64,000 nucleotides of DNA from Streptomyces violaceoruber (GTDB taxonomy: Bacteria > Actinomycetota > Actinomycetes > Streptomycetales > Streptomycetaceae): positions 5,704,001 to 5,768,000 of the forward strand of contig NZ_CP137734.1 in the NCBI RefSeq assembly GCF_033406955.1. Direction: 5' to 3'. Below, piece after piece: positions 17,717 through 25,885 of the stretch. Each line of letters opens with the position of its first letter. Position 1 is the first letter of the stretch. The notes beneath the pieces were generated by a model that was not told where the DNA came from, ran no database searches, and saw nothing but the letters and a program-made list of their open reading frames with translations. The translations under genes were made by a program, and so were the position numbers.

Positions 17717-18622
17717 ATGTCCGTACGCGAACTCGTCGTCCTCGGCACCGCGAGCCAGGTCCCGACCCGGCACCGCAACCACAACGGCTACCTGCTGCGC
17801 TGGGACGGCGAGGGCATCCTGTTCGACCCCGGCGAGGGCACCCAGCGCCAGATGCTGCGCGCCGGGGTCGCCGCCCACGACCTGAACCGGATCTGCGTCA
17901 CGCACTTCCACGGCGACCACAGCCTGGGCCTCGCCGGGGTGATCCAGCGGATCAACCTCGACCGCGTCCCGCACGAGATCACCGCCCACTACCCGCGCTC
18001 CGGGCAGCGTTTCTTCGAGCGCCTGCGGTACGCCACGGCCTACCGCGAGACCGTCGCCCTCACCGAGGTGCCGGTCGCCGCCGACGGTCCCCTCGCGGTC
18101 ACCCCCGCCTACACCCTGGACGCCCGCAGGCTGTCGCACCCCGTCGAGTCGTACGGCTACCGGCTCACCGAGCCCGACGGCCGCCGCATGCTGCCCGAGC
18201 GCCTGGCCGCGCACGGCATCACCGGACCCGACGTGGGCCGCATCCAGCGCGACGGCTCGCTGGGCGGCGTCGCGCTCGACGAGGTCAGCGAGGTCCGCCG
18301 CGGCCAGCGGTTCGCGTTCGTCATGGACACCCGGCTGTGCGAGGGCGTGCACGCGCTCGCCGAGGGCTCGGACCTGCTCGTCATCGAGTCCACCTTCCTC
18401 GACGAGGACGAGACCCTCGCCACCGACCACGGCCACCTCACCGCCGGCCAGGCCGCCCGGGTGGCCCGGGACGCGGGCGTGCGGCACCTGGTGCTCACCC
18501 ACTTCAGCCAGCGCTACTCGGATCCCGAGGAGTTCGAACGCCAGGCACGCGCGGCCGGTTACGCGGGCGAGCTGACCGTGGCCCGCGACCTCACCCGCGT
18601 ACCGGTTCCGAAACGTCGGTGA
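17717..18622 (+). CDS. rnz: Ribonuclease Z
   Basis: A 301-residue MBL-fold endonuclease that matures tRNA 3' ends. It shows VLGTASQVPTRHRNHNGYLL at the N-terminus, the HFHGDHSLGL zinc motif near residue 61, an exosite-type arm in the middle and the C-terminal HLTAGQAA and LTHFSQRY ligands. Length and motif order fit the short RNase Z form. The ATG at 17717 begins immediately before the conserved first strand. Confidence 0.94.
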   Translation: MSVRELVVLGTASQVPTRHRNHNGYLLRWDGEGILFDPGEGTQRQMLRAGVAAHDLNRICVTHFHGDHSLGLAGVIQRINLDRVPHEITAHYPRSGQRFFERLRYATAYRETVALTEVPVAADGPLAVTPAYTLDARRLSHPVESYGYRLTEPDGRRMLPERLAAHGITGPDVGRIQRDGSLGGVALDEVSEVRRGQRFAFVMDTRLCEGVHALAEGSDLLVIESTFLDEDETLATDHGHLTAGQAARVARDAGVRHLVLTHFSQRYSDPEEFERQARAAGYAGELTVARDLTRVPVPKRR

Positions 18623-18642
18623 AACCGCCGTACGATGCTCTG

Positions 18643-19641
18643 ATGCCCCTGCCCAAAGCTGAACTGCACCTCCACATCGAAGGCACCCTGGAACCGGAGC
18701 TTGCCTTCGCGCTGGCCGCCCGCAACGGCGTGTCCCTGCCGTACGCGGACGAGGACGCCCTGCGCGAGGCGTACCGCTTCGCCGACCTCCAGTCCTTCCT
18801 GAACCTGTACTACGAACTGATGGCCGTCCTGCGCACCGAGCGGGACTTCGAGGACCTCGCCGACGCCTACCTCGCCCGCGCCGCCGCCCAGGGCGTCCGG
18901 CACGCCGAGATCTTCTTCGACCCGCAGGCCCACCTCGCCCGGGGCGTGGAGATGGGCACGGTCGTAGAAGGGCTGTGGCGGGCACTGGGCGCCAGCCGTG
19001 AGAACCACGGCGTCTCCACCCGGCTGATCCTCTGCTTCCTGCGCGACGAGTCCGCCGAGTCGGCGATGCGGACGCTGGACGCGGCGGGGCCCTACCTCGA
19101 CCGCATCACCGGCGTAGGCCTCGACTCCGCCGAGGTCGGCCACCCGCCGGTCAAGTTCCGCGAGGTGTACGAGGCCGCCGCAGCCCTCGGCCTGCGCCGG
19201 GTCGCGCACGCCGGCGAGGAGGGCCCGCCCGCGTACGTCGTCGAGGCCCTGGACGTCCTCGGCGTGGAGCGGATCGACCACGGGCTGCGCTCGGTGGAGG
19301 ACCCGGCGCTGGTCGAGCGGCTGGTGCGCGAGCGCGTCCCGCTCACTCTGTGCCCGCTGTCCAACGTGCGGCTGCGCACGGTCGACACCCTCGCCGACCA
19401 CCCGCTGCCCGCGATGCTCGACGCGGGCCTGATGTGCACGGTGAACTCCGACGACCCGGCCTACTTCGGCGGCTACGCGGGCGACAACTTCGACGCCGTG
19501 CGCCAGGCCCTCGGCCTGACCGGGGAGCGGCTGCGGGAGCTGGCCCGCAACTCCTTCCTCGCCTCCTTCCTGGAGGACGACGAGGAACTGCGGGCGCGGT
19601 ACCTCGCGGAGGTCGAGGCGTACCGGTTCCCCGCCGCGTAG
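18643..19641 (+). CDS. Adenosine deaminase superfamily, adenine deaminase type
   Basis: A 332-residue zinc amidohydrolase. The N-terminal AELHLHIEGT holds the HxH ligands. HAGEEGPP holds the catalytic Glu, IDHGL the next His, and NSDDPAYFGGY the zinc-binding Asp. The HAGEEGP and SDDPAYFGGY forms are, as I recall, characteristic of the adenine deaminase subgroup of this superfamily, not of true adenosine deaminase. The product is therefore likely hypoxanthine from adenine. TACGAT (18631-18636) lies six bases before the ATG, so the transcript may be leaderless. It is convergent with the MFS gene. Confidence 0.85.
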   Translation: MPLPKAELHLHIEGTLEPELAFALAARNGVSLPYADEDALREAYRFADLQSFLNLYYELMAVLRTERDFEDLADAYLARAAAQGVRHAEIFFDPQAHLARGVEMGTVVEGLWRALGASRENHGVSTRLILCFLRDESAESAMRTLDAAGPYLDRITGVGLDSAEVGHPPVKFREVYEAAAALGLRRVAHAGEEGPPAYVVEALDVLGVERIDHGLRSVEDPALVERLVRERVPLTLCPLSNVRLRTVDTLADHPLPAMLDAGLMCTVNSDDPAYFGGYAGDNFDAVRQALGLTGERLRELARNSFLASFLEDDEELRARYLAEVEAYRFPAA

Positions 19642-19660
19642 CGGATCCCGCGCGCGGGTC

Positions 19661-21010
19661 TCAGCCCGGCCCGGACCCCGGTGCGGCCGCCGCCTGCCGG
19701 GGCCCCGCCGTGTCGTAGGCGCCCTGGACGGCGACCGCCGGGACCTCCACGTCGATCTCCACGACCGGCTGCTCCACGGCACCGATCTCGGGCACCGCAC
19801 CGCTCGGCGTTCCGGTGGCGGCGGCGACCAGCGCGGCCGGGGTGCCGCCGCGGCGGCGGATCGCGCCGGGCAGCAGCGGGCGCCCCGAGGTGTGCAGTGC
19901 GACGGCGGTCATCGGCGCGGCGACCAGCAGCAGCCCGGCGGCCAGCACCAGCCCCATGCCCGCGTAACCGGCCTGCGCCGACAGGACACTGCCGGCCAGC
20001 GGTCCGGCCGCCGTGCCCAGCGAGGACGCCGAGCCGACGAGCACCGCCCACCGGCCGCGCGCGTCGAGCGAGGCGGCGAGGCCGATCAGGTACGACAGGA
20101 CGACCGGGTAGACGGTGTTCCAGGCGATCTCGCCGGTCGCGAAGGCCGTCGGGGTCGTCGCCGACGCGCTCACCGCGATGCAGCCCGCGATGAGCACCGT
20201 GCCGGCGCCGACGGGCATCGCCCGGCCCAGCCGCGGCCCGAGCGCACCCGCCACCAGCACGCCCACCAGGCCCGCGCCCAGCGCGACGGCGAACACGACG
20301 CCGAGGGTGGCGTCGCCCAGTCCGGCCTGCGTCAGCCCGATCCGGCCGCTGACGCCCCACAGGGAGTTCTGGGCCAGGGACCAGCACAGCACGGTGACGG
20401 CGAGGACGAGTCCCGAACGGCGGTGGGGGAGCGGGGCGGTGGCGTCGGCGCCGGGTGCGGCCGGGGAGGCGGCCGCCGGGCCCGGCAGGCGGCCGGTCAG
20501 CGGCCACACCGCCAGCGCCGTCAGGGCGATCGCGGCCAGCGGCAGCCCGTGCGCCCGGCCGAGGTGGGGCACCGTCAGGTACACCGCACCGGCCAGCGCG
20601 GACACGCTCAGCAGGCCCGCCGTGGAGGCGCGGTGGGGATCCTTCTCGGCGGCGATCCGGGTGGCGGCGACCGTCATGGCCGTCCCCGATCCGAAACCGC
20701 CCACCACCGCGCCCAGGACGACGGCCGGGACGGCGGTGGTGAGCGCGGCGGCGCCGTAGCCGAGGACGGCCAGTACGAGGCCGAGGCGGGCCGGTGTCCG
20801 GGCGCCGAACCGCTGGACCCGGGAGGCCAGCAGGAAGCCCGCGGTCGCCGAACTCAGCAGCAGCGCGCTGCCGACGGCGCCCGCCTGCGTGGTGGACAGC
20901 GGAAGGCTGGTGTCGAGTCTGCCGACGGTGGTGGGCAGCAGGTACGGAGGCAGGTACCCGGCCGTGAAGAGGGCGACGAGGGGCCAGGGTGTGGTGCGGG
21001 GGGCGAACAC
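19661..21010 (-). CDS. MFS transporter
   Basis: A 12-TM-type major facilitator protein of about 449 residues. Hydrophobic segments start at VALFTAGYLPPYLLP, and a motif-A-like LLASRVQRFGARTPARLG follows TM2. The central loop is Pro/Ala-rich (GPAAASPAAPGADAT). The C-terminus beyond residue about 400 is long and soluble with no family signature. The substrate is unknown. I chose the GTG at 21010, preceded by GGGA, because the longer frame begins with TTG at 21088 without a ribosome-binding site and adds a non-hydrophobic tail. A Crp-like site lies about 120 nt upstream. Confidence 0.75.
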   Translation of the reverse strand: MFAPRTTPWPLVALFTAGYLPPYLLPTTVGRLDTSLPLSTTQAGAVGSALLLSSATAGFLLASRVQRFGARTPARLGLVLAVLGYGAAALTTAVPAVVLGAVVGGFGSGTAMTVAATRIAAEKDPHRASTAGLLSVSALAGAVYLTVPHLGRAHGLPLAAIALTALAVWPLTGRLPGPAAASPAAPGADATAPLPHRRSGLVLAVTVLCWSLAQNSLWGVSGRIGLTQAGLGDATLGVVFAVALGAGLVGVLVAGALGPRLGRAMPVGAGTVLIAGCIAVSASATTPTAFATGEIAWNTVYPVVLSYLIGLAASLDARGRWAVLVGSASSLGTAAGPLAGSVLSAQAGYAGMGLVLAAGLLLVAAPMTAVALHTSGRPLLPGAIRRRGGTPAALVAAATGTPSGAVPEIGAVEQPVVEIDVEVPAVAVQGAYDTAGPRQAAAAPGSGPG

Positions 21011-21112
21011 GGGCGTTCCCAGGGCATGCGAAAGGACGGTGGGAAGGGAGGGAGCGACGACCGTCGACCGACGAGGACGCGCGGGCAATTTGTATCAAGC
21101 GGAAGGAGCCCC

Positions 21113-21151
21113 GAAACAGGCGAGATGATGTGATCTAGGTCACATACCTGT
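21113..21151 (-). promoter_or_regulatory. Crp-like palindrome TGTGA-N6-TCACA
   Basis: TGTGATCTAGGTCACA at 21129-21144 is an exact TGTGA-N6-TCACA site. It also fits the Streptomyces Crp form GTG-N6-GNCAC. It sits inside a looser outer inverted repeat (AAACAGG at about 21114-21120 and CCTGTTT at about 21147-21153). It is downstream of the IclR gene and upstream of the MFS gene on the minus strand, so control of the MFS gene is the simplest reading. The whole structure could also act as the IclR gene terminator. Confidence 0.6.
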
Positions 21152-21183
21152 TTGGGGGTTTGAAGGCTGGGTAGCAGCAGTCG

Positions 21184-21981
21184 CTAACGCCAGTGGATCG
21201 AGCCGCCTCCGACCGGAACCGTCGCCTCCAGTTTTGCCCTGATCTCCCGCATCACCGCCACGATCCGCGCCTCGTGATCCGGCGTCAGCCGGGCCACCGG
21301 CACCGAGCAGCTGACCGCGTCCAGCGCCGGGACGTCGTAGCGCAGCGCGAAGCCGAAACCGACGATGCCGGCCACGCCCTCCTCGCGGTCGACGGAGTAT
21401 CCGCGCTCCCTGGTCCGGGCGAGGTCGGCCGCCAGGGCCTCCCTGCCGGTGTGCGTGTTCGGGGTGAACGCCTCGTACGGCCCCTCGGGCAGGTCCGCGT
21501 CCGGCCGCTCCGCCAGCAGCGCCTTGCCGAGCGCGCCCACGTGCGCGGGCAGCCGGCGTCCCACCCGGCTGATCGTGCGCAGGTACTCGTGCGACTCCCG
21601 GGTGGCCAGGTACGCCACGTCGTGCCCGTCCAGCCGCCCCAGGTGGATGGTCTCGCCCAGCGCCTCGGACGCCTCGTCGAGATACGGCCGCACCGCCCGC
21701 ACCCGGGGGTCGGAGTCCAGGTAGCTGGTGCCGGTGAGCAGGGCGTGGATGCCGATGCCGTAGAGCGAGCCGGTGACGTCGGTGCGGACCCAGCCGCGCG
21801 AGATCAGGGTCTGCAGCAGCGCGTACATCGAACTGCGCGGCACCCCCAGTTCGTCCGCCAGTTCCTGGAGGCGGGCCGGACGGTCGCCGCGCGCGGCCAG
21901 CACCTCCAGCAACTCCACTGTGCGCGCCGCGGACTTCACCTCGCGGACGCCGCCCGGCGTCGCGTCCCCAGTCTCCGACAT
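21184..21981 (-). CDS. IclR family regulator of the glucarate operon
   Basis: A 265-residue regulator with an N-terminal winged HTH (LQELADELGVPRSSMYALLQTL, with the Ser-rich recognition helix) and a C-terminal IclR ligand-binding domain containing HVGALGKALLA and EEGVAGIVGFG. It is divergent from the kdgD-gudD-gudP operon and separated by 108 nt that contain a strong promoter and a 14-bp inverted repeat. Repression of that operon, relieved by glucarate or an intermediate, is inferred from position. The ATG at 21981 is the natural start. Confidence 0.92.
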   Translation of the reverse strand: MSETGDATPGGVREVKSAARTVELLEVLAARGDRPARLQELADELGVPRSSMYALLQTLISRGWVRTDVTGSLYGIGIHALLTGTSYLDSDPRVRAVRPYLDEASEALGETIHLGRLDGHDVAYLATRESHEYLRTISRVGRRLPAHVGALGKALLAERPDADLPEGPYEAFTPNTHTGREALAADLARTRERGYSVDREEGVAGIVGFGFALRYDVPALDAVSCSVPVARLTPDHEARIVAVMREIRAKLEATVPVGGGSIHWR

Positions 21982-22012
21982 GGGCCGATCGTAATCGGAT
22001 GCCCCCGACCCA

Positions 22013-22077
22013 TTGACGCCCGACGGTCACCTCTCTAATCTCCATCTCCATACGTAGACGACATCTACATACGGAGA
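22013..22077 (+). promoter_or_regulatory. kdgD promoter with IclR-type operator
   Basis: TTGACG (22013-22018) and TAATCT (22036-22041), 17 nt apart, form the best sigma-70-type promoter in the window. The expected transcription start falls near 22047. Directly over it lies an inverted repeat: TCTCCATACGTAGA (22045-22058), five bases, then TCTACATACGGAGA (22064-22077), matching at 12 of 14 positions. Arms of this kind next to a divergent IclR gene are most simply its operator, placed to block transcription. Confidence 0.8.
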
Positions 22078-22089
22078 CAGTGAGAGTTG

Positions 22090-23064
22090 ATGGAGATGAC
22101 GAGTGCGGGCCCCGGCTCCGACCCCGGCACCGGTCGGGCAGCCGTCGTCCGGCGGCTGCGCGAAGGCATGGCGGCGAGCGTGCTGTCCTTCCCGCTGACC
22201 AGCTTCCACGAGGACGGCTCCTTCGACGCCGACGGATACCGGGCCTACGTCGCCGAACGGCTCGCCGCCGGTCCCGGAGCCCTCTTCCCCGCCTGCGGCA
22301 CCGGCGAGTTCTTCTCCCTGGACGAGGACGAGTACCGGCAGGCGGTCGCCATCGCCGTCGAAGAGACGGCCGGGAGCGTGCCGGTCGTCGCCGGGACCGG
22401 CTACGGCTGGGCGCAGGCCCTGCGGTTCGCGCGCATCGCCGAGGACGCGGGTGCCGACGCCCTCCTCGTCATGCCGCACTACCTCACCGCCGCCCCGCAG
22501 GACGGACTGGTCGCCCAGATGGAGCGGATCGCCGCGGGCACCCGGCTCCCGCTCATCGCCTACCAGCGCGGCCAGGTCGCCTACACCGCCGAGTCCGTCC
22601 GGCGCCTGACCCGCGTCCCCGGCGTGATCGGCCTCAAGGACGGCCACAGCGACCTCGACCGCCTCCAGCGCGCGGTCCTCGCCGCGCCCGACGACTTCCT
22701 GTTCTTCAACGGCGCCGCCACCGCCGAGGTCCAGGCCCGCGCCTACGCCGCCGTCGGCGTACCCGCCTACTCCTCCGCCGTGCACGCCTTCGCGCCCGAG
22801 ATCGCGAACGCCTTCCTCGCCGCCCTGCGCGGCGGCGACACCGGCACGGTCGACAAGCTGCTGCGCGACTTCTACGTCCCCCTCGTCGAACTGCGCGACC
22901 GCGTCCCCGGCTACGCCGTGTCCCTGGTGAAGGCGGCGGCCCGGCTGCGCGGCTGCCCCGTCGGCCCCGTCCGCGCCCCCCTCACCGACCCGTCGCCCGC
23001 CGACCTCGCCGCCCTCACGACCCTGCTCACCACCGGACTCGACCTCGTAGGAGCCGCCCTGTGA
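22090..23064 (+). CDS. kdgD: 5-dehydro-4-deoxyglucarate dehydratase
   Basis: A 324-residue DHDPS/NAL-family aldolase-type enzyme that dehydrates and decarboxylates 5-keto-4-deoxy-D-glucarate to 2,5-dioxopentanoate and CO2. It has FPACGTGEFFSL near residue 65, the catalytic Tyr in PLIAYQRG and the Schiff-base Lys in GVIGLKDGHSD near 185. KdgD-type sequences share this LKDG pattern. The ATG at 22090 is used; an ATG at 22096 is also possible. The stop overlaps the gudD start (GTGA). It is first in the operon behind the IclR operator. Confidence 0.93.
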   Translation: MEMTSAGPGSDPGTGRAAVVRRLREGMAASVLSFPLTSFHEDGSFDADGYRAYVAERLAAGPGALFPACGTGEFFSLDEDEYRQAVAIAVEETAGSVPVVAGTGYGWAQALRFARIAEDAGADALLVMPHYLTAAPQDGLVAQMERIAAGTRLPLIAYQRGQVAYTAESVRRLTRVPGVIGLKDGHSDLDRLQRAVLAAPDDFLFFNGAATAEVQARAYAAVGVPAYSSAVHAFAPEIANAFLAALRGGDTGTVDKLLRDFYVPLVELRDRVPGYAVSLVKAAARLRGCPVGPVRAPLTDPSPADLAALTTLLTTGLDLVGAAL

Positions 23065-24356
23065 CCCGCGATCTCACCATCACGGCCGTCCACCTGACGC
23101 CGATCCTGGTCGCCGACCCGCCCCTGCTGAACACCCAGGGCGTGCACCAGCCGTACACCCCCCGCCTGATCGTCGAGGTGGAGACCGCCGACGGCGTCAC
23201 CGGCGTCGGCGAGACCTACGGCGACGCCAAGTACCTGGAGCTGGCCCGCCCGTTCGCCGCCAAGCTGGTCGGCCGTCAGGTGTCCGACCTGAACGGCCTG
23301 TTCACCCTCGCCGACGAGGTCGCCGTCGACTCCTCCCGGGTCTTCGGACAGGTGGACGTCGGGGGACTGCGCGGCGTCCAGACCGCCGACAAGCTGCGCC
23401 TGTCCGTCGTCTCCGGCTTCGAGGTCGCCTGCCTCGACGCCCTCGGCAAGGCGCTCGGCCTGCCCGTGCACGCGCTGCTCGGCGGCAAGGTCCGCGACGC
23501 CGTCGAGTACAGCGCGTACCTCTTCTACAAGTGGGCCGACCACCCCGAGGGCGTGGCGAGCGAGAAGGACGACTGGGGCGCCGCCGTCGACCCGGCAGGA
23601 GTCGTCGCCCAGGCCCGCGCCTTCACCGAGCGGTACGGCTTCACCTCCTTCAAGCTCAAGGGCGGCGTCTTCCCGCCGGAGGAGGAGATCGCCGCGGTCA
23701 AGGCCCTCGCCGAGGCGTTCCCCGGACACCCCCTGCGCCTGGACCCCAACGGCGCCTGGTCCGTGGAGACCTCCCTGAAGGTCGCGGCGGAACTCGGGGA
23801 CGTCCTGGAGTACCTGGAGGACCCCGCGCTCGGCACCCCGGCGATGGCCGAGGTCGCCGCGAAGACCGGGGTGCCGCTCGCGACGAACATGTGCGTGACG
23901 ACGTTCGCCGAGATCCAGGAGGCGTTCACCAAGGGCGCCGTGCAGGTCGTGCTCTCCGACCACCACTACTGGGGCGGACTGCGCAACACCCAGCAACTGG
24001 CCGCCGTCTGCCGCACCTTCGGCGTCGGCGTCTCCATGCACTCCAACACCCACCTGGGCATCAGCCTCGCGGCGATGACCCACGTCGCGGCCACCGTTCC
24101 CGACCTCCACCACGCCTGCGACTCCCACTACCCCTGGCAGTCCGAGGACGTGCTCACCGAACGGCTCGCCTTCGACGGCGGCAAGGTCGCCGTCTCCGAC
24201 GCCCCCGGCCTCGGCGTCGCACTCGACCGCGAGCGCCTGGCGTTCCTGCACCGGCGCTGGCTCGACGACGACGGCACGCTCCGCGACCGCGACGACGCGG
24301 CGGCGATGCGGGTCGCCGACCCGGAGTGGGTCACCCCGTCCGTGCCCCGCTGGTGA
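23061..24356 (+). CDS. gudD: Glucarate dehydratase
   Basis: A 431-residue enolase-superfamily dehydratase that converts D-glucarate to 5-keto-4-deoxyglucarate, the substrate of the upstream enzyme. The KxK base motif is in FKLKGG, the metal-binding Asp is in LRLDPNGAW, then EDP and TNMC, and the catalytic His is in SMHSNTHLGISL. The C-terminal CDSHYPWQ is typical of the glucarate branch. The GTG start overlaps the kdgD stop and follows GTAGGAG. Confidence 0.95.
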   Translation: MTRDLTITAVHLTPILVADPPLLNTQGVHQPYTPRLIVEVETADGVTGVGETYGDAKYLELARPFAAKLVGRQVSDLNGLFTLADEVAVDSSRVFGQVDVGGLRGVQTADKLRLSVVSGFEVACLDALGKALGLPVHALLGGKVRDAVEYSAYLFYKWADHPEGVASEKDDWGAAVDPAGVVAQARAFTERYGFTSFKLKGGVFPPEEEIAAVKALAEAFPGHPLRLDPNGAWSVETSLKVAAELGDVLEYLEDPALGTPAMAEVAAKTGVPLATNMCVTTFAEIQEAFTKGAVQVVLSDHHYWGGLRNTQQLAAVCRTFGVGVSMHSNTHLGISLAAMTHVAATVPDLHHACDSHYPWQSEDVLTERLAFDGGKVAVSDAPGLGVALDRERLAFLHRRWLDDDGTLRDRDDAAAMRVADPEWVTPSVPRW

Positions 24357-24399
24357 AGCCGTTCCCCCTCTCCCTTCCCTGCCACGACCGGAGCCGCTC

Positions 24400-25806
24400 G
24401 TGTCCGCCGAAGTCCCCGAGGTGCATTCCCCCGCCGTACAGTCCGCCGTCCGCAAGATCTTCCGCCGCGTGGTCCCGCTCTTCTTCGTCATGTTCGTGGC
24501 GAACTACATGGACCGCGTCAACCTGGGCTTCGCCCAGGACGAACTCCGCGCCGACGTCGGCCTGTCGGCCGCCGCGTTCGGCCTCGGCGCCGGCATCTTC
24601 TTCATCGCGTACGCCATCTTCGAGGTCCCCTCCAACATGCTGATGGAGCGGTTCGGGGCCAAGGTGTGGCTCACCCGCATCATGATCAGCTGGGGTGTCG
24701 TCGCCACCGCGATGGCCTTCGTCGACAGCGTGGAGATGTTCTACGCCCTGCGTTTCCTGCTCGGCGTCGCCGAGGCGGGCTTCTTCCCGGCCGTCATCTA
24801 CTACTTCAGCCGCTGGCTCCCCGACTCCCACCGGGGCCGGGCCACCTCGATCTTCCTGATGGGTTCCGGCACCGCCACCGTCATCGTCGGCCCCGTCTCG
24901 GGCGCGCTGATGGAGCTGCACGGGATCTGGGGCCACGCGGGCTGGCAGTGGATGTTCTTCATCGAGGGCGTCTTCTCCGTCGTCCTCGGCTTCGTCGTCT
25001 ACCGCTTCCTCGACTCGGGCGTCGAGCAGGCCACGTGGCTGACCGACGAGGAGAAGTCCGGCCTGGTCGCGGCCATCGACGCCGAGCAGGACGAACGCGA
25101 CGCCCGGCGCGGCGGGAAGGCGGCCGGGGTCTCCCGCTGGAAGCTGCTCGCCGACCCCCAGATGCTGCTCTTCCTCTGGATCTACTTCGCCATCAACGTC
25201 GCCCTGTACGCGGTGACCTTCTGGCTGCCGTCGATCGTGGACGACATCGGCGGGGTCAGCGACTTCCAGGTGGGGCTGCTGACCGCCGTGCCGTGGCTGT
25301 GCGCGCTGGCCGCCCTGTTCGTCAGCGGCCGGGTCTCCGACCGCATCGGCAGGCGCCGGCCCGTGCTGGTCGTCCTGCTCCTGCTCGGCGGGTGCGGCAC
25401 CCTGCTGGCCGTGTTCGTCTCGCCCTGGGTCGGGCTCGGCGCGCTGTGCCTGGCCGCGATGGGTTTCAAACCGGCCTCCCCGGTCTTCTGGACCATCCCG
25501 CAGAGCTACCTCGACGCCCGCGCCGCGGCCCCCGGCATCGCGCTGATCAACTCGATCGGCAACCTCGGCGGGTTCGTCGCCCCCACCGCCTTCGGCATCA
25601 TCGAGGACACGACCGGCTCGACCAAGGGCGGCCTGGTCGGGCTGACCGTCGTCGGCTTCCTGGCCGCGCTGAGCGTGCTGCTGGTGCGCGGCGGCGGACG
25701 CAACGACCGGGTCCGCACCCGGCCGGCCAGGGCGGTCGCGGCGCCCGCGCCGGAGACCACCCCGGGCGCCGCCCGGACCGCGCAGCCGGGTCCTGCCACC
25801 GCCTGA
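24400..25806 (+). CDS. MFS transporter, ACS family, probable glucarate importer
   Basis: A 468-residue, 12-TM member of the anion:cation symporter group. YMDRVNLGFAQDEL in TM1 and the AEAGFFPAVIYYFSRW segment are hallmarks of GudP/hexuronate/phthalate-type carriers. The position directly after gudD makes uptake of glucarate or galactarate the likely role. The GTG at 24400 follows CGGAG with six bases of spacing. The C-terminal 40 residues are a low-complexity Ala/Pro tail. A hairpin after the stop likely ends the operon. Confidence 0.9.
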   Translation: MSAEVPEVHSPAVQSAVRKIFRRVVPLFFVMFVANYMDRVNLGFAQDELRADVGLSAAAFGLGAGIFFIAYAIFEVPSNMLMERFGAKVWLTRIMISWGVVATAMAFVDSVEMFYALRFLLGVAEAGFFPAVIYYFSRWLPDSHRGRATSIFLMGSGTATVIVGPVSGALMELHGIWGHAGWQWMFFIEGVFSVVLGFVVYRFLDSGVEQATWLTDEEKSGLVAAIDAEQDERDARRGGKAAGVSRWKLLADPQMLLFLWIYFAINVALYAVTFWLPSIVDDIGGVSDFQVGLLTAVPWLCALAALFVSGRVSDRIGRRRPVLVVLLLLGGCGTLLAVFVSPWVGLGALCLAAMGFKPASPVFWTIPQSYLDARAAAPGIALINSIGNLGGFVAPTAFGIIEDTTGSTKGGLVGLTVVGFLAALSVLLVRGGGRNDRVRTRPARAVAAPAPETTPGAARTAQPGPATA

Positions 25807-25818
25807 CGCCACGCGGCC

Positions 25819-25848
25819 GGCACCACCGCACTGTCGGTGGCGTGGTGC
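25819..25848 (+). terminator. Hairpin after the glucarate operon
   Basis: CCACCG (25823-25828) and CGGTGG (25835-25840) form a 6-bp stem with a 6-nt loop, 17 nt after the transporter stop. A longer alternative pairs GCACCAC (25820-25826) with GTGGTGC (25842-25848). It probably terminates the operon before the PfkB kinase gene. Confidence 0.55.
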
Positions 25849-25885
25849 ACACTGGCGGGGTCCGCACCATGCCAGGGAGCGCACC

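Noticed and set aside
18550..18570. Apparent TTA in a GCCGGTTACGCG string in the RNase Z gene
   Set aside because: It is out of frame (GCC GGT TAC); the same holds for the similar string in hemW.
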